Assembly (NCBI GenBank): GCA_035942915.1
Contig: DASZCR010000252.1
Span: forward strand, 1 to 13,632
Length of the DNA: 13,632 nucleotides
Direction of reading: 5' to 3'
Source: DASZCR01 sp035942915
GTDB lineage: Bacteria; Acidobacteriota; Blastocatellia; Pyrinomonadales; Pyrinomonadaceae
Made by a program: the position numbers and the translations under genes
Notes under the pieces: generated by a model
The model's input: only the letters and a program-made list of their open reading frames with translations
Told to the model about the DNA's origin: nothing
Databases searched by the model: none
Shown here: positions 1 through 7,267 of the stretch, one piece after another
Layout of the letters: each line of letters begins with the position of its first letter
Numbering within the stretch: position 1 is the first letter of the stretch

Positions 1-689
1 TGGAGCTGACGGGGGGCGGGACGCTGCTCAAGCTGAAGGCGCTGGGCTACCGGACGGGCGTGCTCGACGTGACGCGGGGCGAGATGGGGACGCGCGGGAC
101 GCCGGAGATTCGCGCCGAAGAGGCACGCGAGGCCGCGCGTCTGTTGAAACTCGACGTGCGGCTCAACCTCGAACAGCCGGACGGCCACGTCTGGCTGACG
201 GAGGAGTCGCGCACGGCGCTCGTCCGAGTCTTGCGCGCGTACCGGCCGAAGATAGTGTTCACGGCGCACTGGGACGACCCGCATCCAGACCACGCGAACA
301 CGTGTCGCATCGTCCGCGAGAGCGCACGCCTTGCCAGTATGCGCCGCTACGACGAGGCGCACGGACAGGCGGCTATCAAGATGCCTGCCATCGCGCACTC
401 GGTCTACTCGCGGCGGGTCTTGCCGTCGTTCATCGTCGATGTCTCGGATTTCGTCGAAGGGAAGATGGCGGCCATCCGCGCGCACGCCTCGCAGTTCTAC
501 TCGCCCGACTCGCGCGAGCCGCAGACGCGCATCAGCGAGCAGGGCTTCCTCAATCAGATAGAGTATCGCCTGCGCTACAACGGCTCGCTGATTGGCGTCG
601 CGGCCGGTGAAGCCTTCTACGTACAGGAGGCGCTCAACGTCGCAGACCCCGTCGCCCTGCTCACACGCCCGATGAACATCTACTCGTAG
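1..689 (+). CDS. bshB1: Bacillithiol biosynthesis deacetylase BshB1 (5' end outside window)
   Basis: The reading frame is open from base 3 and ends with TAG at 687-689. BshB1 is a zinc-dependent LmbE/PIG-L-family deacetylase in the cytoplasm that removes the acetyl group from GlcNAc-malate to give GlcN-malate, the second step of bacillithiol synthesis. The window opens at the Glu that normally follows the N-terminal AHPDD zinc motif (E-L-T-G-G-G-T), so only about 15 residues should be missing. The diagnostic stretch T-R-G-E-M-G-T-R-G-T-P-E-I-R-A is seen at about 72-116, and the second zinc motif H-P-D-H is encoded at 282-293 within AHWDDPHPDHANT. The C-terminal part (QFYSPDS, FLNQIEYR, GEAFYVQEAL) also fits BshB1 rather than generic LmbE deacetylases. 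The internal GTG at 60 is not a real start, because homology continues upstream of it. The gene converges on the minus-strand secreted-protein pair. Confidence 0.93.
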   Translation, partial: ELTGGGTLLKLKALGYRTGVLDVTRGEMGTRGTPEIRAEEAREAARLLKLDVRLNLEQPDGHVWLTEESRTALVRVLRAYRPKIVFTAHWDDPHPDHANTCRIVRESARLASMRRYDEAHGQAAIKMPAIAHSVYSRRVLPSFIVDVSDFVEGKMAAIRAHASQFYSPDSREPQTRISEQGFLNQIEYRLRYNGSLIGVAAGEAFYVQEALNVADPVALLTRPMNIYS

Positions 690-707
690 ACACTCACACA
701 AATCAGA

Positions 708-752
708 AAACTCGCCGGGACAGAAGACCAAGTTTTCCGCCCCGGCGAGTTT
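708..752. terminator. Bidirectional hairpin terminator between convergent genes
   Basis: A perfect 12-bp inverted repeat (AAACTCGCCGGG at 708-719, its complement at 741-752) encloses a 21-nt loop. The stem starts with A's and ends with T's on both strands, and TTTGTTTCTG follows on the plus strand. It lies 18 nt after the bshB1 stop and 18 nt from the stop of the convergent minus-strand gene (771), the expected position for a shared rho-independent terminator. Confidence 0.8.
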
Positions 753-770
753 GTTTCTGAGACGTGGCGT

Positions 771-2750
771 TTAGCGCGCCGGTCGCGGGCGTTGTTTGTC
801 AAGGACGGCGCGCGCGGCCGCGATGGTGGCGACGGCGCGCGGCGACTCGTGCGTGAAGCTGCGCGCGAGGTCAACGGCGCGGTTGAGGTCGTCGAGCGCG
901 AGCGTGCGGAAGAGACCCGTGAGGTCGAAGGTCTGGATGCGTGGGTCTGTGCTGTTGGTGAAATTCTTGCCGCGCACTATCGAGACGATGTGGCCGTCTG
1001 CGCCCGTGAAGGCTTCGGCCGCATTCGCCGACTTGACGACCTCGCTCATCACTTCCCACGCGCGCGGACGATTGACCTCAGCCATGCGCGTGGCAATGGC
1101 GACGAAGGCGCGCGGACGGTTCGGGTCAGAAGGGTCGATGCGATGCGCCTCCTCGCCCGCCGCTTCCAGTATCTCGACGGCGCGTCCGGCATCGGTCTGC
1201 GCCATGAGATGCGCCGCCTCCGTGTAAGCCCAGACGCGTTTGAGATGTTGGAACTCGCTCGTCTGTGCAAGGCGCAGCGTCTCCTGCGCGTCGCCCTTCG
1301 AGCGCGCGCCGCGCACGAGGTCGAAGTCAACATAAGCGCGCACCTGACGCCGCAGGTCTTCGTCGGCAATCTTGCTGGCGAAGTCGCGTCCGCGTATGTC
1401 GCCGCGCGCGCCTGCGCGGATGGCCGCACGCGCATACAAGGCGTCGCGCTCGTCGGCCGACATGTCGGGTCGGAGACGGCGTTCGATTTCGTCGAGCGTG
1501 CCGGGCGTGTCGTCATCGGCGGCGCGTGCGGCGACCGAACCGGCAGGCGGCGAGCCGGGCACCAAGCCCTGAGTCAGGAAACTGCGATTGGGGTTGCGAC
1601 GGTTCTCAGGAAGTTCCTGCGCCAGATTGGCGATGCGTGCGCTGAGGAGCGCGGCCGTGTCGGGCGAGTGCTGGTCGAAGAGCGGCAGCAGGCGCGCGGC
1701 GATGAAATGTGTGCCGAAGCGACCGGCCGTCGTGCGGTCTTGGTCGGGCGGCGGCAGAGGACGCAGCAGGATGGCCGAAGCGACGCGGAAGAAGGCCGCG
1801 CGCAGAGCGGGCGCAAGCGTCGGCGCGGGCAGCATGTCGCTGCTCTGGCTCGACAGCCCGCCGCTTCTCGATGCGGTGATGAAGAGACCCGGCGTGAAGG
1901 CGTAGGTCGCCAGCAGTGAGACGGTGTTGGCATCGGCCGTCGGGTCTACGGCTGCGCGATTGATGAGCGCGGCGTAGTAACGGTCGGCGACCGCAGCGTT
2001 TTTCGGACGCAGGAGCGTGAGGAAAGAGATGGTCTGCTGCGTGAGGTATTCGAGCGCGGGCGCAGCGAATTGCAGAGCGCGTTCGGTGTCTCCCTCTTGC
2101 AGCAGTTCGGTGGCGAAGCCGAGACGGTGTGAGAGCGATGCTGGCAGTTCGTTGCTGGCGGTCGGCGTGCTGCCTGCGCCCGACTTGTTGGCCGCCTCTT
2201 CCTCCTCGCGTTTCTTCTCCTCCTCCATGCGTGCGAGAAACTCTTCGCCGAGTTTCGGGTCGCGCCGCGCGGCCGCGCGCAGGACTTCGGAGCGCAAGGC
2301 CGGAAGGTCGGCCGTGACGGCATTGCCGCGCGACTTCAACTGCGCTGCAATCTCTTCGTCCCTGCGCCGTTCGTTTTCGCGGTCGGCGACGACGGCCGCA
2401 TCCCACGCGCGACGAAAGAGCGCACGCGCACGCTCGCTCTCCGTCTCCCAGAGCAACTCTGCGACCTGCGCCTGCACGCGCGCGCGCAAGGTCAAGTCGC
2501 GGAACTCGCGCGCGTCGTCGGCCAGAGAGTTGACGAGAAGGACGGCCGTCGTCCGCCGCGCCTCTGCTTCCGGGTCGGCGGCGACGTTCGCTTCGGCATT
2601 CGGGACGGGCGCGGGCGCTGTCTTCTGGCGCGGCTTCGACTTCTGTGCAGGCGACGAAGGGGCGGGCGAAGGCGTCTGTGCAGCGACGGGCAGTGTGCCC
2701 GCCACTGTGCAGAGCGCGGCCAGAGAGACGGCGAGGAGTCTGCTTGTCAT
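771..2750 (-). CDS. Secreted helical protein of unknown function, downstream copy of a tandem pair
   Basis: This encodes 659 aa. I do not recognise a named family. The N-terminus is a signal peptide (MTSRLLAVSLAALCTVAG..., probable cleavage at VAA|Q, residue 24), followed by a Pro/Ala/Lys-rich linker to about residue 55. The rest is Arg/Ala/Glu-rich and looks almost entirely alpha-helical, reminiscent of TPR-like or other helical-repeat folds, with no membrane segment. It is paralogous over its whole length to the protein encoded at 2781-4745. Shared blocks include ERARALFRRAWDAA near the N-terminus, LGEEFLAR, ERALQFA, DANTVSLL in the middle, and ESPRA.AT.A.ARAVLDK at the C-terminus. The start ATG (2748-2750) has a good AGGAGA ribosome site 6 nt upstream. 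With only 30 nt after its paralogue, it is probably cotranscribed as the second gene. An extracytoplasmic location is inferred from the signal peptide. Confidence 0.85.
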   Translation of the reverse strand: MTSRLLAVSLAALCTVAGTLPVAAQTPSPAPSSPAQKSKPRQKTAPAPVPNAEANVAADPEAEARRTTAVLLVNSLADDAREFRDLTLRARVQAQVAELLWETESERARALFRRAWDAAVVADRENERRRDEEIAAQLKSRGNAVTADLPALRSEVLRAAARRDPKLGEEFLARMEEEKKREEEEAANKSGAGSTPTASNELPASLSHRLGFATELLQEGDTERALQFAAPALEYLTQQTISFLTLLRPKNAAVADRYYAALINRAAVDPTADANTVSLLATYAFTPGLFITASRSGGLSSQSSDMLPAPTLAPALRAAFFRVASAILLRPLPPPDQDRTTAGRFGTHFIAARLLPLFDQHSPDTAALLSARIANLAQELPENRRNPNRSFLTQGLVPGSPPAGSVAARAADDDTPGTLDEIERRLRPDMSADERDALYARAAIRAGARGDIRGRDFASKIADEDLRRQVRAYVDFDLVRGARSKGDAQETLRLAQTSEFQHLKRVWAYTEAAHLMAQTDAGRAVEILEAAGEEAHRIDPSDPNRPRAFVAIATRMAEVNRPRAWEVMSEVVKSANAAEAFTGADGHIVSIVRGKNFTNSTDPRIQTFDLTGLFRTLALDDLNRAVDLARSFTHESPRAVATIAAARAVLDKQRPRPAR

Positions 2751-2780
2751 CTTTATCTCCTGACTCGGAAGAGTGTGCCT

Positions 2781-4745
2781 TTAACGCATGGCGGCGCTCT
2801 CGGCCTTCTTCTTATCGAGCACGGCGCGCGCGACGGCGAGCGTCGCGATGGCGCGCGGCGACTCGCCCGTAAAGGTCTTCGCTAACTCGACGGCGCGGTC
2901 GAGGTTTTCGCGCGCGAGCGCGCTGAAGATGTTCGTCAGGTCGAAACTCTCGACGCTGAAGTTCATCGTCGTCATCTGGTTTTTCGTGCCTGCGCGCGAG
3001 ACGAGACCACCGTCCTCGCCTGTGAACTCGGTCACACCGTTCGACGCTTTGACGACTTCCTGCATCACCTCCCAGACGCGCGTCTTGTCGAGCGACGCCA
3101 TGTGCGTGACGATGGCGACGAGCGCGCGCACGCGTTCGGGCGATGCCTGGTCGATGCGTTTGGCCTCGACGAGCGCCTCGTCGAGCAACTCGCCGGCTCG
3201 TCCCGGCTCGTCCTTGCTGAGAAGCCCTGCGGCTTCCGTCAGCGCCCAAGTGCGTTGCAGGTTGGTCAACTCGCCCGTGCGCGCCACGCGCAGAACATCT
3301 TCCGGCCGCTTCTCGCGGATGGCCTTTGAGGTCGCCTCGAAGTCAATCAGGCCGCGCACCTGACGGCGCAGGTCGAGGTCTTCAATCTTGTCTGCCAGCG
3401 AGCGCGCGCGGTCGTGCTCGTCGCGGCTCATGGCCGACTGTGCGGCGTTGAAGTAAATCTCATCGCGCTCGGCCGCGTCCTTAGCGCGGTCGAGGCGGTC
3501 GAGGTTCTCCTGCACGCGGTCGCGCGAGGGGTCTTCGGGGACGAGGCCGCGCGTCAGTGCGCCGTTCTCGGTCGAGCGTGCGCGCTCTGGCGTGTCGGGC
3601 GTCAGCGCCGCCATCTTCGCGCGCAGGAGCGCGGCCTTGTCGGGCGCGTTCTGCTCGAAGAGCGGCAGCAGGCGCGCGATGACAAGATACGTCCCGGCGC
3701 GTCCCGAAGAGGTGCGGTCGGCCTCTGCCGACGGGATGGGACGCAGCAGAATCTGCGCGCCCGTGTTGAAGAAGGCGGCGCGCAGTTCCGGCGAGACGGA
3801 CGGCGGCGGCACGTCTTCGCCTCTCCAACGCATCGTGTTTGCACCGCCGCCCGGCTGGAAGACGTGATAGAGGAACGGCGTGTAGAAGTAGGCCGAGAGC
3901 AGCGAGACGGTGTTGGCGTCGGAGGCCAGGTCGTTGGCGGCGCGCGCCATCAGCGCGGCGATGCGCTGGTCTGCGGCGGCCGCATCACGCGTACGCAAAG
4001 TGTCGAGGAAGTTTATCGAGTAGGTGTTGACGGATGTCAGCGCCGGGTCTGCGAATTGCAGAGCGCGTTCCTTGTCGCCGTCTTCGAGCAGTTGGAGCGC
4101 GAGGCGCAGTCTCTGCTGGATGGACACAGGTGGATTGCCGGGGTCGGGGCGTTTAGCCTGTTGCTCGCCGCCCGGTGTGGCGGCAGCGGCGTTGGCATTG
4201 ACCTGACTAGTTGCAGAGGTCTCAGCTTTACGCGCCTCGTCGAGACGCGCGAGAAACTCTTCGCCGAGCGCGCGGTCGTGGCGTGCGGCGAGACGCAGCA
4301 CCTCACGGCGCAAATTCGGGCGCGAGACGAAGGCGGCAGAGCGTCCGCTCCCTCCGGCGCGGCGTTGTTCCTCGGCGGCGCGCGCGGCGCTCTCCGTGTC
4401 GGCCGCCTCGGCGGCGTCCCACGCGCGGCGGAAGAGGGCGCGTGCGCGCTCCTTGTCCGTGTCCCAGAGTGTATCGGCTGCGCGTGCCTGCACGCGTGCG
4501 CGCAGAGGTTGCTCGCGGAAGTTGCGCGCGTCGTCGGCAAGCGTCGTCAGCAGCGTGATGGCGGTCGTGCGACGAACTTCCTCCATCGGGTCGATGTCGG
4601 CCGCAGGGGCATCGGCCGCCGCCGTCGTCTTTTTGCCCTTCGGGCGCGCGCCCGCAGGTTGTTGCGCGCCGACGAGGGCGGCAGGGACAAGTTGAACGCC
4701 CGAAAGCAAGAGGGCGCAGATGAGGAGGCGGGCTTTTCGCAACAT
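2781..4745 (-). CDS. Secreted helical protein of unknown function, upstream copy of a tandem pair
   Basis: This encodes 654 aa and no recognised family is apparent. It has a signal peptide with basic start and hydrophobic core (MLRKARLLICALLLSGVQLV..., probable cleavage at VGA|Q, residue 27) and a Lys/Ala-rich linker. A long, charged, helical region follows that is collinear with the 771-2750 product. Conserved blocks are LADDAR.FR..LRARVQA, ERARALFRRAWDAA, LR.EVLR.AAR, LGEEFLAR, DANTVSLL.AY, LRRQVR, RVWEVM.EVVK and ESPRA.AT. The length match (654 versus 659) indicates a full-gene tandem duplication. The start ATG at 4743-4745 is preceded by GGAGAG about 5 nt away. The gene stops with TAA at 2781-2783, 30 nt before the next start, so the two form an operon read leftward. 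Function is unknown; a helical scaffold or solenoid in the periplasm or outside the cell is inference. Confidence 0.85.
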   Translation of the reverse strand: MLRKARLLICALLLSGVQLVPAALVGAQQPAGARPKGKKTTAAADAPAADIDPMEEVRRTTAITLLTTLADDARNFREQPLRARVQARAADTLWDTDKERARALFRRAWDAAEAADTESAARAAEEQRRAGGSGRSAAFVSRPNLRREVLRLAARHDRALGEEFLARLDEARKAETSATSQVNANAAAATPGGEQQAKRPDPGNPPVSIQQRLRLALQLLEDGDKERALQFADPALTSVNTYSINFLDTLRTRDAAAADQRIAALMARAANDLASDANTVSLLSAYFYTPFLYHVFQPGGGANTMRWRGEDVPPPSVSPELRAAFFNTGAQILLRPIPSAEADRTSSGRAGTYLVIARLLPLFEQNAPDKAALLRAKMAALTPDTPERARSTENGALTRGLVPEDPSRDRVQENLDRLDRAKDAAERDEIYFNAAQSAMSRDEHDRARSLADKIEDLDLRRQVRGLIDFEATSKAIREKRPEDVLRVARTGELTNLQRTWALTEAAGLLSKDEPGRAGELLDEALVEAKRIDQASPERVRALVAIVTHMASLDKTRVWEVMQEVVKASNGVTEFTGEDGGLVSRAGTKNQMTTMNFSVESFDLTNIFSALARENLDRAVELAKTFTGESPRAIATLAVARAVLDKKKAESAAMR

Positions 4746-5079
4746 ATTCTCTCTCCGAGGGGTTCAGGCGCGGGCGCGGCCGGGAGAAGTTGGCGCTCCC
4801 TGCGCTTCACACGGCGTTTGATTCGATTGTTCGCTGCTGCTTGTGACGAAGGACGGACGGAGTCTCAGCCTCAAACCGACGGCCTTGAACTGTAAGCGCA
4901 GGTTTGCCGTCCTACGCTCTACACAAGGATGCACAATTAACGCGCTGCGGACGTAGACAGTTCCAGAAACTTTGCCGGGTGGGGAGACGCTTGGCCGGGA
5001 ACGCGCGGCGACAGCCCCATTCTTTATTCGTCCGCGACAAAAGGCAAGTTCCCGCGAATGGTCTGCGGACGTGCGACAG
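4746..5079. other. Gene-free leader region upstream of the secreted-protein pair
   Basis: The stretch between the start at 4745 and the terminator of the next minus-strand gene carries no convincing gene. A 138-codon minus-strand frame crosses it but has no family resemblance, and its composition (Ser/Arg/Pro-rich, several Cys) looks like chance. The base composition is less GC-extreme than the flanking genes, as expected for a regulatory leader. The only candidate signal I see is the ECF-like promoter reported at 4938-4964. Confidence 0.5.
4938..4964 (-). promoter_or_regulatory. Candidate ECF-sigma-type promoter for the secreted-protein pair
   Basis: On the minus strand, GGAAC (4964-4960) is followed after 17 nt by CGTTA (4942-4938), resembling the GGAAC ... 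CGTnn pattern of many ECF sigma factors. It would give a leader of roughly 185 nt before the ATG at 4745. No good TTGACA/TATAAT pair was found nearby. Five-base words occur by chance, so this is only a candidate. Confidence 0.22.
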
Positions 5080-5113
5080 AAAAAACCGCGCCGGACGCAG
5101 CAGCCCGGCGCGG
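5080..5113 (-). terminator. Rho-independent terminator of the Nfu-type gene
   Basis: Read on the minus strand, a perfect 9-bp GC stem (complement of CCGCGCCGG at 5086-5094, paired with 5105-5113) with a 10-nt loop is followed directly by a TTTTTT run (5085-5080). It lies about 35 nt after the stop codon of the minus-strand gene at 5149-5730, which also insulates the downstream secreted-protein pair as a separate transcription unit. Confidence 0.85.
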
Positions 5114-5148
5114 CATGATTCCGCTTCGTCAGAAGGTGGGTTTCGGCC

Positions 5149-5730
5149 TTAGACGGCGACGACCTCGATTTCCGGGTCAACCTCCTGTTTTATCATCCCC
5201 TCAATCGCCATCAGCGTGCCTGAAAGGGAACTCGGACAACTGCCGCACGCGCCCTGATAACGAATCGAGAGCGTGTTTTCGCGCAGGCCGAGCACTTCGA
5301 GCCAGCCGCCGTCACCGGCCAGCGCCGGTCGAATCCGCTCGTCGAGAATCTCGTTGATGCGCACGAGACGCGGGTCGTCGCTCAAGACCGCGCCGAGCGC
5401 GCCGCCCATCCCGGCCGCCGCGCCTGCGCCCGCTGCTGCTGCTGCTCCGGCCGCTGCTGTCACGGACGCGGCCGCGCGAATCGGCACGGCCAGACGCGGC
5501 AGCAGGTCGTCCCAGTCTGCGTCGTCCGTCTTCTCGACCGTAATCATCCTGTCCATGTAAAAGACCGAGACGACCTCTCCGACCTCGAATAGAGACCTGC
5601 CGAGCGGGTCGTCAGCCGCTTCCGACGCGGCATGAAAAGAGCGCGTCGTGCCGTTTGTGACCGGCTCTTTGAGAATGAATTTGACGGCGTTCGGGTTCGG
5701 CGTCTCTTCGATGTTGTCTATTTTAGGCAT
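5149..5730 (-). CDS. Nfu-type iron-sulfur cluster carrier/scaffold (Nfu_N + NifU C-terminal domain)
   Basis: This encodes 193 aa. The N-terminal part (about residues 5-82; NIEETPNPNAVKFIL, later FEVGEVVSVFYMDRMITVEK) matches the Scaffold Nfu/NifU N-terminal domain. Residues 83-115 form an Ala/Gly-rich flexible linker. Residues about 116-188 are the NifU C-terminal domain, with the motif ALAGDGGWLEV and the cluster-binding C-x-x-C at Cys162 and Cys165 (GACGSCPSS). Proteins of this architecture (eukaryotic Nfu1 and bacterial Nfu homologues) bind a labile Fe-S cluster between two subunits and pass it to target enzymes in the cytosol. The start ATG (5728-5730) has GGAG 9 nt upstream. It is divergent from bshA and ends in its own terminator, so it is probably monocistronic. 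The unusually long Ala-rich linker is the only oddity. Confidence 0.92.
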   Translation of the reverse strand: MPKIDNIEETPNPNAVKFILKEPVTNGTTRSFHAASEAADDPLGRSLFEVGEVVSVFYMDRMITVEKTDDADWDDLLPRLAVPIRAAASVTAAAGAAAAAGAGAAAGMGGALGAVLSDDPRLVRINEILDERIRPALAGDGGWLEVLGLRENTLSIRYQGACGSCPSSLSGTLMAIEGMIKQEVDPEIEVVAV

Positions 5731-5921
5731 GCCCTTAATCTCCGTATAAAATCACTTCGTCACAAAAACTGCGCATCGGTGTCCTCCATTATAACCTCTT
5801 CCGGGGTGCGAGACCCCATCCGTGCGGCGTGCTAAAACAGAGGATTTCATTAAGTTTTGAAGCGCGACGAGAGGCGAACGTTGTCAGGACGAAAAAAAGA
5901 TGGCTGAGGCGAGAATTTAAG
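5731..5921. other. Divergent intergenic region between the Nfu gene and bshA
   Basis: This is the Nfu-proximal half of the 391-nt gap between the divergent starts. No coding frame here is believable. It holds the TATAAT word and palindrome of the Nfu promoter and AT-rich patches (5843-5857, 5890-5899) that are unusual for this genome. The bshA-proximal half is described under the promoter, hairpin and repeat entries. Confidence 0.5.
5788..5817 (-). promoter_or_regulatory. Candidate -10 element with adjacent palindrome upstream of the Nfu gene
   Basis: On the minus strand a perfect TATAAT lies at 5793-5788, about 58 nt upstream of the Nfu start. No good -35 sits at 17 nt. The spacer instead holds an inverted repeat, GGGGT-N5-ACCCC (5803-5817), which could be an operator or an activator-binding half. 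The -10 is convincing as a word; the regulatory reading is inference. Confidence 0.4.
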
Positions 5922-5950
5922 TTGCCAAAACAGAAAAGCGCGCGTATATT
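5922..5950 (+). promoter_or_regulatory. Sigma70-like promoter for bshA
   Basis: TTGCCA (5922-5927) and TATATT (5945-5950) are separated by exactly 17 nt in an AT-rich patch. Transcription would begin near 5957 and give a leader of about 165 nt before the bshA ATG at 6122. That leader contains two strong hairpins, described separately. Confidence 0.6.
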
Positions 5951-5984
5951 TTAGCTCCTCTCGCTTGTCCCCCCTTTCGCAGGT

Positions 5985-6035
5985 GAGACAAGTTGAGACA
6001 AGAGGCAGTTGGTAGCGAGGGCCAACTGCCTCTTG
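5985..6035 (+). promoter_or_regulatory. Perfect 14-bp hairpin in the bshA leader, preceded by a 10-nt direct repeat
   Basis: CAAGAGGCAGTTGG (5999-6012) and its exact complement (6022-6035) enclose a 9-nt loop. Just before and overlapping it, gagacaagtt / gagacaagag (5985-5994, 5995-6004) form a tandem 10-mer repeat. No T-run follows on either strand, so it is not a classic terminator. It lies inside the predicted bshA leader and may be a regulatory or mRNA-stabilising structure. Confidence 0.55.
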
Positions 6036-6044
6036 CTATATCCG

Positions 6045-6116
6045 GTAGCCAGTAGTCAGCAGTCAGTGCCGAAAGCGTCTGTCTTTCTACTGATTACTGA
6101 CGACTGGCTACTTTTT
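6045..6116 (+). repeat. Heptamer-armed hairpin element A, ending in a T-run just before bshA
   Basis: The left arm (6045-6067) reads as heptamers gtagcca-gtagtca-gcagtca, and the right arm (6089-6111) is its near complement (20 of 23 positions pair). The 21-nt loop (6068-6088) contains GAAAGC and CTGTCTT, the same words found in the loop of element D read on the opposite strand. A TTTTT run (6112-6116) follows the stem directly, and the bshA ATG begins 10 nt after the stem. The element therefore looks like a terminator or attenuator and occupies the place where a ribosome site would be expected. Confidence 0.75.
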
Positions 6117-6121
6117 CATTT

Positions 6122-7267
6122 ATGAACATCGGCATCACGGTCTATCCGACTTACGGCGGCAGCGGCATCGTCGGCTCGGAACTCGGCAAGGAATTGGCGC
6201 AGCGCGGCCACACGGTTCACTTCATCTCATCTGCCTTGCCGACGCGTCTCACCCAACTCAACGAACGCGTCCGCTTCCATGAAGTCGAGATGATGTCTTA
6301 TCCGCTCTTCGAGCATCAGCCTTACACGCTCGCGCTGGCGACGAAGATGTCGAACGTCGCCGAAAGTGAAAACCTCGACCTGCTGCACGTCCACTACGCC
6401 ATCCCGCACTCGATTAGCGCCATCCTCGCGCGCGAGTCTTTGAAGCCGCACCGGACGCTGCCGGTGATTACGACGCTGCACGGCACGGACATCACGCTCG
6501 TCGGCGCAGACCGCTCCTACCTGCCGATTACGCGCTACGGCATCGCACAATCGGACGGCGTGACGGCCGTCTCGCATCATCTCAAGCAGGCGACGGCCGA
6601 GACCTTTCAGTTCGACCACATCGCCGTCATCCCCAACTTCATCTGCGCATCCGACTACCAGCGACGCGACGTGACGGAACTGCGCACGGAACTTTCGCCT
6701 TCGGGCGAACCGCTCATCGTCCACGTCTCGAACTTTCGCCCGGTCAAACGACCCGTTGACTGCGTCGAGATTTTCGCGCGCGTGCGCGAGCGCGGAATAG
6801 ATGCGCGCCTCGTGATGGTCGGCGATGGCAGCGAGCGTCTACATGCGGAGCACCGTGCGCGTTGCCTCGGAATCGAAAAGCACTGCTTCTTCGTCGGCAA
6901 GCAGCCCCGCATCGTCGATTATCTCTCCATCGCGGACGTGCTCCTGATGCCGTCCGAGCAGGAATCTTTCGGACTGGCGGCGCTCGAAGCGCAGGCGTGC
7001 GAAGTTCCCGTCATCGCCTCGCGCGTCGGTGGTCTCCCGGAAGTCGTGACGGACGGCGTGACGGGCTGTCTCGCCGAAGTCGGCGACGTGGAGAAGATGG
7101 CCGCCGACGCTGCCTTCCTGCTCGCCGACGAAGCGACTCGCCGCGAGATGGGCGCGCGCGCCAGAGAATTGGCCGTCGCGCGTTACAGCACAGACCTCGT
7201 CATTCCGCAGTACGTCGAATTTTATGAGCGCGTCATCGCCGCGTCGAAAGACGGACAAGCAAGCTGA
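6122..7267 (+). CDS. bshA: N-acetyl-alpha-D-glucosaminyl L-malate synthase BshA
   Basis: This encodes 381 aa, the usual BshA length. The enzyme is a cytoplasmic GT4 retaining glycosyltransferase that joins GlcNAc from UDP-GlcNAc to L-malate, the first step of bacillithiol synthesis. The N-terminal Rossmann half has the glycine-rich loop TYGGSGIVGSELG (residues 10-22), HVHYAIPHS and TTLHGTDITLVG (HGTD at 120-123), all characteristic of BshA. The C-terminal half has the GT4 E-x7-E signature at Glu281 and Glu289 (ESFGLAALE), followed by VPVIASRVGGLPEVV. The start ATG at 6122 fits the family's MNIGI beginning, but there is no Shine-Dalgarno sequence: the preceding bases are ttttcattt, directly after hairpin element A. 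The stop overlaps nth by 44 nt. bshB1 lies about 5.4 kb upstream in the same direction, and bshC is not in the window. Confidence 0.95.
   Translation: MNIGITVYPTYGGSGIVGSELGKELAQRGHTVHFISSALPTRLTQLNERVRFHEVEMMSYPLFEHQPYTLALATKMSNVAESENLDLLHVHYAIPHSISAILARESLKPHRTLPVITTLHGTDITLVGADRSYLPITRYGIAQSDGVTAVSHHLKQATAETFQFDHIAVIPNFICASDYQRRDVTELRTELSPSGEPLIVHVSNFRPVKRPVDCVEIFARVRERGIDARLVMVGDGSERLHAEHRARCLGIEKHCFFVGKQPRIVDYLSIADVLLMPSEQESFGLAALEAQACEVPVIASRVGGLPEVVTDGVTGCLAEVGDVEKMAADAAFLLADEATRREMGARARELAVARYSTDLVIPQYVEFYERVIAASKDGQAS

Noticed and set aside
3414..4895. Plus-strand open frame of 493 codons (and similar long frames at 792-1919 and 2017-2763) opposite the secreted-protein pair
   Set aside because: These are antisense shadows in GC-rich DNA. 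They are rich in Arg/Gly/Val with no domain, signal or ribosome site, whereas the minus-strand frames have signal peptides and a paralogue.
4764..5180. Minus-strand frame of 138 codons in the gap upstream of the secreted pair
   Set aside because: It runs through a strong terminator and into the end of the Nfu gene, has no recognisable domain and has chance-like composition.
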